From CAYSHJ01 sp964589725 (GTDB lineage Bacteria; Planctomycetota; Planctomycetia; Planctomycetales; Planctomycetaceae), in contig CAZPUJ010000108.1 of the NCBI GenBank assembly GCA_964589725.1, positions 1-18,263 of the forward strand: a stretch of 18,263 nt of DNA, read 5' to 3'. The position numbers were made by a program, and so were the translations under genes. The notes under the pieces were generated by a model. That model made no database searches. It was given only the letters and a program-made list of their open reading frames with translations, and had not been told where the DNA came from. Each line of letters opens with the position of its first letter. Position 1 is the stretch's first letter. This document shows, piece by piece, positions 7,331 to 14,336 of this stretch.

Positions 7331-8500
7331 TTGTCTCAGGAACTAATCGCATCGACGATCGCCAACGGCTGCGTCGCGACGGCGGACGACTTCGTGCGGC
7401 ACATCGGCCAGCGCGCGGGCGAGTATTTTAGCGACCTGGATGCGGCTCGCGCCGAGGTGCGGCTGCGGTGGGAATCGCGAACTATGAATTCGCGGCTGTT
7501 CGAATTCCGCGTGGCCGATGGACGGACCCAGCATGACCTCATCGCGAAAGTACCATTCGTCGTGCGGCGCGCTGGCCAGGCGCAGAGCCACGGGCAGACG
7601 CAGGACGCTTGTCCGCGTCTGTTTAGGCGAACCGACCGGGAGGTGAAGGGGTTGCACGAGTTTCTGGCGCTCACCACGATCCACGAACACTTCTCGCGGC
7701 TCGACAATCCGCAGTTCGGCACGATTCGTATGCTCGACGCGCTCGGACAGCCGCCTTCACTGATCATGGAGAAGAGCGGCGACCCCAGTTTCGATCGGGC
7801 CTGTCGTCGTGGAAGCTGGGTGCGACGTCGGCACGCCGCGGCCGATCTACGGGCTGGATTCGGCAACGCCGGAGCTTGGCTCCGGCAGTTCCACGAGCTT
7901 CCTCCGTTGCCGCACACCGAGACGAGAAACCATTGTCGCGGCGACTTTGTCCACGCGATCGAGACGTTTACGGAGTTTCTGTCCGAGCGCACCGGGAACC
8001 GGGAGTTTTTCCGCCGCATCGGCCGCGAGGTGGTGCAAGCGGCTGGCATCGCGCTGCCGGAGCATGTGCCGCTGGGGTTGGCGCACTGCGACTTCGCGCC
8101 CCGCAACGTCCTGCTGGGCAGGCACGGGCGCGTGACCGTCTTCGATACGCAGGCCCGTTGGCGGGCGCCGGTGTACGAGGATCTCGCTCACTTCCTCGTC
8201 GCGCTCAAGGCGTCGCCGACGCAGATCTGCAGCCAGGGCTGGCTGCCGGGCGCGCACGTGATGGCCGAGTACGAAAACGAGTTTCTCCAAGGATATTTTG
8301 GCGAACGACCGATTCCATTGACGACGATTCGGATTTTCGAGATCCAGCAGATTCTCGAATGGTGGTGCGTGCTGCTGTATCACTACCAAACAGCCTCGGG
8401 ACTGCGCCGGCTAGCCAAACGAATTCGACTCCTCGTGTGGGGGCGACACCTGGCTCGGTATGTTCGCAAGGGGCTGGACGAAGTGTCGACCCAGGGCTGA
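7331..8500 (+). CDS. APH/choline-kinase-like phosphotransferase
   Basis: The 389-residue protein has the aminoglycoside-phosphotransferase/choline-kinase fold, which moves the gamma-phosphate of ATP to a small molecule or sugar hydroxyl. Key residues are a candidate ATP-binding lysine in LIAKVP (Lys73), Glu104 in REVKGLHEF, the catalytic loop HCDFAPRN (His252, Asp254, Asn259) and metal-binding Asp272 in VFDTQ. Translation begins at a TTG: GGAAGGA (7316-7322) lies 8 bases before it and no in-frame ATG exists until residue 52, inside the fold. A 20-codon frame (from ATG 7284) overlaps the start and might couple translation with the gene upstream. The substrate is unknown; pairing with the sulfotransferase suggests a cell-surface glycan or lipid head group. 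A hairpin follows the stop. Confidence 0.78.
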   Translation: MSQELIASTIANGCVATADDFVRHIGQRAGEYFSDLDAARAEVRLRWESRTMNSRLFEFRVADGRTQHDLIAKVPFVVRRAGQAQSHGQTQDACPRLFRRTDREVKGLHEFLALTTIHEHFSRLDNPQFGTIRMLDALGQPPSLIMEKSGDPSFDRACRRGSWVRRRHAAADLRAGFGNAGAWLRQFHELPPLPHTETRNHCRGDFVHAIETFTEFLSERTGNREFFRRIGREVVQAAGIALPEHVPLGLAHCDFAPRNVLLGRHGRVTVFDTQARWRAPVYEDLAHFLVALKASPTQICSQGWLPGAHVMAEYENEFLQGYFGERPIPLTTIRIFEIQQILEWWCVLLYHYQTASGLRRLAKRIRLLVWGRHLARYVRKGLDEVSTQG

Positions 8501-8511
8501 GAACCGACATT

Positions 8512-8577
8512 GCGGATTGGAGATTTCGGATTGCGAATTGAGTGGCATCATTCCGCAATCCGAAATCGCAAATCCGC
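8512..8577. repeat. AATCCG-family hairpin between convergent genes
   Basis: Arms at 8512-8535 and 8554-8577 match at 22 of 24 positions (GCGGATT..., then ATTTCGGATTGCG), with an 18-base loop. It lies 11 bp past the phosphotransferase stop and overlaps the 3' end of the convergent amidase gene (stop at 8548-8550). It may act as a two-way terminator. It belongs to the same sequence family as the inverted repeat at 3916-4046. Confidence 0.7.
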
Positions 8578-10029
8578 AATCTTTGCGTGCCACTCGGTTC
8601 GCTTCTGAAACTCGGCCGCGATGGCCAGCAGTCGATCTTCCTCGAACGCTCGGCCGACGAACATCAAACCGGTGGGCAGTCCTTCTTCGCCGAAGCCGTT
8701 GGGGATCGAGATCGCCGGCACACCGGCGGCGTTGCTGGCTCCGCCGATCTGTGAGCCGGTCGTCCCTTTGCGGTACTCGTCCCACGGCCGATCGTTTGGA
8801 TATGCGACCGTCGGCGTCGTCGGACACAGCACGGCGTCGAACGGTGCCAACGCGGAGTCGAGTTCCTGTTGAATGATGCCTCGGATGCGCATCGCATTGA
8901 TGTAGTCTTTGGCCGGAATCGTCAGTGCCGAATACAACCCCCAGCGATCTTCGTCGGCCGTCATCTCCCACAGCTTGCCGCTGGTTGCCAGTGCTTCGAA
9001 CGCGGCGGCCATCTCGCACGAGATGATGATCGACGCCACCGAGCCATACGGCAGATCAGGCAGAGTGAAGTCTTCAATCGCGGCGAATTGTTCGAGCACC
9101 TTCAGCGACGCCGCGAAGTTCGTTTTCACCTCCGGCTGCACGGCTTTGATTCCGTCTGTCAGCACGCCCAATCGAAAGCGTCCGTTTCCTCCCCTTCCGA
9201 ACGGGGAGACAGGGGGTGTCCGAGGCGCGCTTCCCTGGTTCTCGTACGTGCCCGTTCCCTTCTCCGGCCACGCAAATGTCCGTTCGACCGCCGACGCATC
9301 GGCCGGATCAGCGCCCGCGATCGCGGTCAAAATCTTGCCGCAATCGTCGGCCGTTCGCCCCAGCGGACCGAGCTTGTCCAGCGTCCAACTCAAAGCCATC
9401 GCGCCGAACTTGCTGATTCGGCCGTACGTCGGCCGAAAGCCGGTGACTCCGCAGTAACTCGCCGGAGTCATGATCGAGCCCCACGTCTCGGTGCCGATCG
9501 CAAACGGAACGAGGCCTGCCGCCACGGCCGCTCCCGAACCGCTCGATGATCCTCCGGCCCAACGCTTGAGGTTCCAAGGATTCAGTCCCGGCCCAGTGAA
9601 CGTCGAGTTGGCCTGTCGATATCCCAAGCCGCCGGCGATCTCGATCATGGCCAACTTGGCGGCCAACACGGCTCCGGCGTCACGCAGTTTGACGATCACT
9701 GTCGCGTCGAAGTCGAGGATTTGCGCTTTGAACGGCGGCGCGCCCCAGGTCGTCGGAATGCCAGTTGTCGCCAACAAGTCTTTCGCGCCGTATGGAATCC
9801 CCTGCAGCGGACCGCGATCCCGACCAGCTTTCAGATCATCGTCCGCTTGCCGCGCTTCCGGCAACGCTCGCTCACGAGTCACCGTCACGACCGCGTTCAA
9901 CTTCGGCCCGATCGTTTCGAGTCGATTGAGGAAAAATTCCGTCAGTTCGACCGAGGTGAACTCCCCCGTTCGCAGTCCGCGACCAAGTTCAGTCACGGTG
10001 GCGAATGCAATTTCATCAGGCACAGGCAT
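8548..10029 (-). CDS. Amidase signature family hydrolase
   Basis: The 493-residue protein belongs to the amidase signature family (serine hydrolases with a Ser-cisSer-Lys triad that cleave amides). Visible residues are Lys83 in GAKDLL, the cis-Ser in GGSSSGSG (Ser161/162) and nucleophile Ser185 in ETWGSIMTP. The Lys-to-Ser and Ser-to-Ser spacings agree with fatty-acid amide hydrolase. The usual second Gly before GSI is Trp183. Family members include GatA-like enzymes, but no GatB/GatC is nearby. The start at 10029 has GGAG 5 bases upstream; an ATG at 10062 lacks one and would overlap the upstream gene. Residues about 256-284 (TPPVSPFGRGG) look like a translated repeat, and the last ten residues (IADLRFRIAE) are encoded by the hairpin at 8554-8577. 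The gene follows the small Tat protein by 29 bp, probably in one operon. Confidence 0.9.
   Translation of the reverse strand: MPVPDEIAFATVTELGRGLRTGEFTSVELTEFFLNRLETIGPKLNAVVTVTRERALPEARQADDDLKAGRDRGPLQGIPYGAKDLLATTGIPTTWGAPPFKAQILDFDATVIVKLRDAGAVLAAKLAMIEIAGGLGYRQANSTFTGPGLNPWNLKRWAGGSSSGSGAAVAAGLVPFAIGTETWGSIMTPASYCGVTGFRPTYGRISKFGAMALSWTLDKLGPLGRTADDCGKILTAIAGADPADASAVERTFAWPEKGTGTYENQGSAPRTPPVSPFGRGGNGRFRLGVLTDGIKAVQPEVKTNFAASLKVLEQFAAIEDFTLPDLPYGSVASIIISCEMAAAFEALATSGKLWEMTADEDRWGLYSALTIPAKDYINAMRIRGIIQQELDSALAPFDAVLCPTTPTVAYPNDRPWDEYRKGTTGSQIGGASNAAGVPAISIPNGFGEEGLPTGLMFVGRAFEEDRLLAIAAEFQKRTEWHAKIADLRFRIAE
9189..9208. repeat. Palindrome inside the amidase coding sequence
   Basis: CTCCCC at 9189-9194 and GGGGAG at 9203-9208 form a perfect 6-bp stem with an 8-base loop. 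The translated stretch (PPVSPFGRGG) is low-complexity and falls in the variable linker after IAGADPADASAV, where family members normally go straight to the next strand (xLGVL). It looks like an in-frame repeat insertion. Confidence 0.5.
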
Positions 10030-10058
10030 GGGGACTCCAAATGACCGATGACGAAATC

Positions 10059-10397
10059 TCAAACTTCAGATCGGCGCCCTCGGAACACAAACGCCGGCGC
10101 GTGCGAATTCTGCAACGGGAACGAACTGACCTTGCGGCAATGCATGATGTCGCCGAGCACATCGCCGGCGATCGAAGTCATCACTTCGGGTGTCAGCCGT
10201 TCGTCGAGGTATCGCGTGCGGATCAGTTCCAGCCACAAGGCCATTTCGGTGCGTACCGCGTCCGGCCGCTCAGCCTCATTCGGTTTCTCCGGCTCGGCGG
10301 AATGACTCGCGGATGAAGCCGCGGCTATGATTGGCAGAGTGCCAGCGACAACCGCCAAGGCTTTGGTGAAGTCGCGGCGAGAGAGTTCGTTGGGCAT
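10059..10397 (-). CDS. Small Tat-signal protein, amidase-associated
   Basis: The 112-residue protein begins with a twin-arginine signal (SRRDFTKAL at 6-14, then the hydrophobic run AVVAGTLPIIAAASSA), so it is likely exported folded through the Tat system; cleavage near residue 34 is plausible. The mature part is about 78 residues, largely charged and helical, ending with SFPLQNSHAPAFVFRGR. From memory, small Tat proteins with an FPL-N-PAFVF ending occur next to amidase genes in other planctomycetes; I cannot verify this here. The function is unknown. It precedes the amidase by 29 bp on the same strand, which supports one operon. AGGA lies 9 bases before the ATG. The amidase has no signal peptide of its own. 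Confidence 0.8.
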   Translation of the reverse strand: MPNELSRRDFTKALAVVAGTLPIIAAASSASHSAEPEKPNEAERPDAVRTEMALWLELIRTRYLDERLTPEVMTSIAGDVLGDIMHCRKVSSFPLQNSHAPAFVFRGRRSEV

Positions 10398-10592
10398 GAG
10401 TCAGTCCTCGTGGTACGTGCGGTTCGCCACCCAAGAGCATATCGGAGAGCCGTTGTTGTCACGACAGACCGTCGCTGGAATTCACGGCGTCCGACCGTTA
10501 GTCTTCCGCCCCAGACGGTCGCCCCAGGCAGCGGCCATTTCACCAGTTTTCGCCCCGTTTTCGTGGGTGTTTTGGAAATCGAATCAACTGCC

Positions 10593-11114
10593 ATGTTCAA
10601 TCCCAAGCCACAAGCCATCACGGGTGTCGCCGCTGGCGCCGAAGCACCGCTCATGACCAAATGGCCTTCGATCGCGGCGCTGTGGTGGGGCCGGACGTTT
10701 GGCCGGTGGCTCGAAATGAGCCCAACGCGAGTCATGGGCGTGAAGCTTTCGAACCTGCTGTTTGGCCTGCCTTTGGCCGGCCCGGCGGCGCTGCTGTATC
10801 TCGCGCAAAAAGTCACCGGCGAACGATTCACGATTACGAATCGTTCCGTGCAGCGCTGGTCAGGTTTGGGCGGCCGCATGATTCAGCGCGTCGAACTGGG
10901 CGACATCGCGTCGATGCAGGTCGCGCAGCAAGCCGGCCAAGAGTTTTACCACGCGTCGGATTTGCTGCTGTTGAACCCGAAGGGCGACGTTGTGATGCGG
11001 TTGGAAGGACTGCCTCACGCCGAGATCTTCCGCGAGAACATCACGAAAGCTCGCGACGCCGCGATGCAAGTGCAAGCATCGCTGAACACGATCCGAGCGC
11101 GGCAGTCGGCGTAG
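10593..11114 (+). CDS. Membrane-anchored bacterial PH-domain-like protein
   Basis: The 173-residue protein has one hydrophobic segment (about 54-71, LLFGLPLAGPAALLYLAQ), followed by a domain that fits the bacterial PH-domain pattern: GERFTITNRSVQRWSG, then RVELGDIASMQV, LLLLNPKGDVVMRLEGL and HAEIFRENITKA. Such domains are small beta-barrels of mostly unknown ligand, often facing the cytoplasm at the membrane. The start at 10593 (MFNPKPQ) is preferred to the more distant ATG at 10410, because the 61 residues between them are Arg/Pro-rich and overlap the promoter region shared with the divergent Tat gene. A good ribosome-binding site is not evident (GGAA lies 15 bases upstream). It appears monocistronic. 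The gene ends 127 bp before a large inverted repeat. Confidence 0.75.
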   Translation: MFNPKPQAITGVAAGAEAPLMTKWPSIAALWWGRTFGRWLEMSPTRVMGVKLSNLLFGLPLAGPAALLYLAQKVTGERFTITNRSVQRWSGLGGRMIQRVELGDIASMQVAQQAGQEFYHASDLLLLNPKGDVVMRLEGLPHAEIFRENITKARDAAMQVQASLNTIRARQSA

Positions 11115-11241
11115 TCCTGTCGAGCACGTTCGAGCTTGTTCGCATTCTCCAGGCCGATGGGTTGGGCTGACATGGGCTGCCCCTTCGGGGTGAAGGCCAT
11201 TGCACCTGGAATCCCGTTATACCGCGCACGGGTGAGGATGG

Positions 11242-11355
11242 CACAAACCCCACCGAGCTTGCCTCGGTGGAAACGGGCCTTTGCACTACGAGTGTGTAAG
11301 ACAAGCGTAGTGCAGAAGCCCTAAAACCACCGAGGCAAGCTCGGTGGGGTTTGTG
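11242..11355. repeat. Perfect 29-bp inverted repeat with a nested palindrome
   Basis: Arms at 11242-11270 and 11327-11355 are perfectly complementary over 29 bases (they begin CACAAACCCCACCGAGC). Each arm also contains the shorter palindrome CCACCGAG...CTCGGTGG. Between them lies a second inverted repeat, TGCACTACG (11282-11290) and CGTAGTGCA (11306-11314), extending with mismatches to GGGC...GCCC. The element ends exactly one base before the kinase stop codon and lies downstream of the PH-domain gene, so it sits at a convergent junction. It can fold into a long cruciform or RNA hairpin. It may be a two-way terminator, a composite REP element or a non-autonomous mobile element. No coding capacity is seen. 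Confidence 0.8.
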
Positions 11356-13173
11356 TCAATGTCCCCCGCCGCCAATCCCCCAGGCCTGCGGCCTGATTCT
11401 CAGGAACCTGTCCCGTGTCAAACCATCAGTCCCACTCTTAACCCAGCGCACGCAAAACTTGGGCAGGTCCAGAAGGCGCTGGCCCATCAGTTCGACGGCA
11501 AGGACCGCGTCGTCATACGAAACGAACGCGACGGGAAGGTTAGGCAGTGGCGCGTCTGTCTTCATGAGTCGCATGAAGAGCGGCTTCACCTGCGCCAGTC
11601 CCGCCGCTTCTCGAGCAGACATTAGCTGTGCGACAGTTGTTTCGGTCTCCGCAAGAAGAAAAGAGGGAATGGCGCGTCGATGCTTCGGAGATTCCGGTAG
11701 CATATCGTCACCAATTGAAGCAGACTCGGCGCCGCTGAGCGGCACCATGCTGTCCAAAATAGACCGAGGCGGCAGCGTGATTTTGGGCAGCTCGACGGTG
11801 CCATCGTTGTTTCTTTCCCATGCGAGGTGCGGCAACATCCCTCCCAATCCAGAATCTGGTGCTGGCACCGTTCGGAACACCTCATGGAATAGGAATTCGT
11901 TGTTGTCAGGGACGGCGACCACCAGGTACTCGCCCGGTTCCAAATCGGCTTCCACCTGCGTTGCCGGCTTTGGGCGGACGGCACGTTCGAAAACTGGTTC
12001 GCCGGTCTTGGGACTGAGCGGGTAAAAGACGACCGTCGCTTTGACAGGGGAAGTCTCGATCCGGACTTTCTGTCGAATGACGACAACAGCAGGCGGCCTC
12101 GCCCAAATGGCTCCAATCATTCCAAGTATTGCGAACAACGCGATTGCACTGGTGACGGAGACGATCGGGTTGCGCCGAATCCAACGCATGCCGCGTTCAA
12201 TCGTTGACGGTCGCCGCGCGAGGATTGATTCGTCGTGAAGGAACCGTTGCAAATCTTCAGCCATTTCCAGCGCCGTGGCATAGCGGCGGTGAGGCTCTTT
12301 CGACATGGCCTTCAGGCAGATGGTTTCCAGATCGCGAGGGAGTTGCCGATTGAGTTTGCTGGGCGGTGACGGCTCGATCTGCTGGATCGCCCTGAGCAAC
12401 ATATGCGTTGAGCCTTTGAATGGCCGTTGGCCGGTCAACAGTTCATAAAGCACGACTCCCAGCGAGTAGATATCGCTGCGGCGGTCGGCGAGATGGCTTT
12501 CACCGCGGGCTTGTTCGGGAGACATGTAGGCTGGCGTGCCGAGAATGTCGCCCGTGGCCGTCATGCTGAACTCGCCGGCGTCCTGCTTGGCCAAGCCGAA
12601 GTCCAACAGGTACGGCTTGTTCGTCCGATCGAGCATCACGTTGCTGGGCTTGAGATCGCGATGGACCACTCCCGCTTCATGCGCGTGATGCAAGGCTAAG
12701 GCCAGAGTGGCACACAGCTCGGCAGATTCACGGGGATCCGGTCGGTTGTTGATGATCCGCTCGGCCAGCGTCATGCCGTCGATGAAGTCGCTGACAATGA
12801 ACATCGTCCCTTCGTCGCGTCCGACCTCATGCACCGGCACGATGTTCGGATGCCGCAATTGCGCCGTTGTTTTCGCCTCGCGCAGAAATCGTTCGCGGTA
12901 CTCCTCGGTCAAGTCCTGCGTGCGGGGGATCTTGATGGCCACCGTGCGGCGCAAATCGGTGTCGCGGGCGCGCCACACTTCTCCGAAGTAGCCTTGTCCC
13001 ACGCGCTCGATCAACTCGAAACGCCCCAGCAGCCTCCTGTCCGGCTTGATCGAGATCAGCGTTTCATTGACGCCATCCAAGCTGCTGCCGCAAGAGGGAC
13101 AGATAACGGCGGCGATCGAGGCCTCGGGAATGATTTCCAACGGACTTCGGCAGTGTGGACAACGAACTCGCAT
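11356..13173 (-). CDS. Membrane Ser/Thr protein kinase (Hanks type) with zinc ribbon and truncated FGE-like C-terminus
   Basis: The 605-residue protein starts with a CxxC zinc ribbon (Cys5, Cys8, Cys25, Cys28). A full Hanks-type kinase domain follows (about 51-312): GQGYFGEV loop, Lys81 in VAIK, HRDLKPSN (Asp173), DFG (Asp191) and GTPAYMSPEQ. One transmembrane segment lies at about 336-358. The outer part has a beta-rich PEGA-like region (366-425), then a segment resembling the start of a formylglycine-generating-enzyme/sulfatase-modifying-factor domain: IPSFLLAETETTVAQLM (502-518) and PVAFVSYDDAVLAVELMGQRL (547-567). That domain normally continues for well over 100 residues, but here the frame runs through Arg-rich non-domain sequence and stops after 38 more residues, next to the inverted repeat. 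The kinase core looks intact. GGGAG lies 9 bases before the ATG. It is divergent from the DUF1501 remnant. Confidence 0.92.
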   Translation of the reverse strand: MRVRCPHCRSPLEIIPEASIAAVICPSCGSSLDGVNETLISIKPDRRLLGRFELIERVGQGYFGEVWRARDTDLRRTVAIKIPRTQDLTEEYRERFLREAKTTAQLRHPNIVPVHEVGRDEGTMFIVSDFIDGMTLAERIINNRPDPRESAELCATLALALHHAHEAGVVHRDLKPSNVMLDRTNKPYLLDFGLAKQDAGEFSMTATGDILGTPAYMSPEQARGESHLADRRSDIYSLGVVLYELLTGQRPFKGSTHMLLRAIQQIEPSPPSKLNRQLPRDLETICLKAMSKEPHRRYATALEMAEDLQRFLHDESILARRPSTIERGMRWIRRNPIVSVTSAIALFAILGMIGAIWARPPAVVVIRQKVRIETSPVKATVVFYPLSPKTGEPVFERAVRPKPATQVEADLEPGEYLVVAVPDNNEFLFHEVFRTVPAPDSGLGGMLPHLAWERNNDGTVELPKITLPPRSILDSMVPLSGAESASIGDDMLPESPKHRRAIPSFLLAETETTVAQLMSAREAAGLAQVKPLFMRLMKTDAPLPNLPVAFVSYDDAVLAVELMGQRLLDLPKFCVRWVKSGTDGLTRDRFLRIRPQAWGIGGGGH

Positions 13174-13310
13174 CGCAGTGACTCCCAGCCCATCGCAGCG
13201 GAAGGGATCACCGTCAAGCGGATCTCGGACGACAGATTAGACCGAGTTCCCTTGGCGATCTTCAAGCGGTGGCCAATCCGACTCCACGCGTCGACCCGTT
13301 TCACGCCGAA

Positions 13311-13340
13311 TTGACATGACGGGAAGGCACAGGAAATGTT
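13311..13340 (+). promoter_or_regulatory. Weak promoter candidate upstream of the DUF1501 remnant
   Basis: A perfect -35 hexamer TTGACA lies at 13311-13316. The best -10 at an 18-base spacing is AATGTT (13335-13340), a poor match. It points toward the DUF1501 remnant starting at 13424. This rests mainly on the -35 match. Confidence 0.22.
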
Positions 13341-13423
13341 AAATATCGTCGCCGCAACCGCCGTCGACGCGCGACTGGGATATGTCGCCCGCCGATACAG
13401 GGTGGCGGCGAAGCGAGGAAAAG

Positions 13424-14245
13424 ATGAGCACCATTCGAGATCGAACAGGCCGTGGGTGTCCGGCTGCCTTCAAACGGCGGCAAGTGCTTGGCGGTCTGAG
13501 CTTCGGTGTACTCGGTCTTGGGCTGTCGGATTTCCTCAACGCACGGGCGCACGCCGCACCGAATCAGAACGCGCGCGCCAAGGCGTGCATCTTCATTTTC
13601 CTCAACGGCGGCGCCAGCCATATCGACATCTGGGACATAAAGCCCGAGGCGTCCGCCGAGGTCCGGGGTGAGTTCAAGCCGATCACCACCTCGGTAACGG
13701 GAATCCAGATCACAGAACATTTGCCACGCACCGCTCTGCTGGCCCACCATCTGGCATTGGTGCGCTCGCTGCAAATGCCGGGTGTGGAGAACAGTCACGG
13801 GTGGGGTTTCTATTACATGCACACCGGGCATCCGCCCGATCCCGCTCGCTACATCGGCGAGCAACTGGACCCACTGCAATCCGATTGGCCATTTCTGGGG
13901 TCCGTGGTCGCAGCCAAGATTCGTTCGGAGCGGCACCTGCCGGCGGCTGTGCAACTGCCTTGGATTTGGGATCTCATGGCCAATCGACCGTACTTCGGAA
14001 ACTTCGCGGGACGTTTGGGAAAGGCATTCGACCCACTGCAGATTCGCTTCGACCCTCAGGCCCGGGCGATGGCCAATACCTCGGACCCGTTGTTTCAGCC
14101 GCCACCAGTCAAGGGGCGTTGGGAATCGCTGGGAGTTCCAGACCTCATGCTGTCAGATGGAGCAACGCCCGAGCGGTTTATGAGTCGCCGCTACCTGCTG
14201 GGTCGTCTCGAAGAAGGGCATCCCTTGCCGCTGTTCGGGTCATGA
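13424..14245 (+). pseudogene. DUF1501-family protein, C-terminally truncated
   Basis: DUF1501 proteins are Tat-exported, sulfatase-like (alkaline-phosphatase-fold) proteins, abundant in planctomycetes and often paired with DUF1549/DUF1553 cytochrome genes; their activity is unknown. This one has a Tat-like leader (KRRQVLGGLSFGVLGLGLSDFL, Arg18-Arg19), the N-terminal metal/active-site region FIFLNGGASHIDIWDIKP (57-74) and SHGWGFYYMHTGH, then the middle domain up to SRRYLLGRLEE. It stops at 273 residues, whereas family members are usually about 430-480 long. The C-terminal block with EFGRTPR and GRDHWP is missing, and I do not find it in the other frames of the 91 bp before the next gene. GAGGAAAAG directly precedes the ATG, so translation can still start. 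The gene is probably decayed; no DUF1549/1553 partner lies in the window. Confidence 0.82.
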
Positions 14246-14336
14246 AAGCCTGCAAGCACTTTGAATAGACTCGGTTTGCGAACAGCGTGTCGTGAGCGCG
14301 CAGTGCCGTGTTCGGATTGATGAACGGCAATTGACG

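Noticed and set aside
7284..7346. 20-codon frame (MKILSAASRVLEG...) overlapping the phosphotransferase start
   Set aside because: Too short to support; could be a leader peptide or a gene fragment, but nothing beyond its position argues for it.
10472..10533. GACCGT/ACGGTC inverted pieces in the divergent gap before the PH-domain gene
   Set aside because: The stem is only 6 bp and overlaps no promoter I can define; too weak to call an operator.
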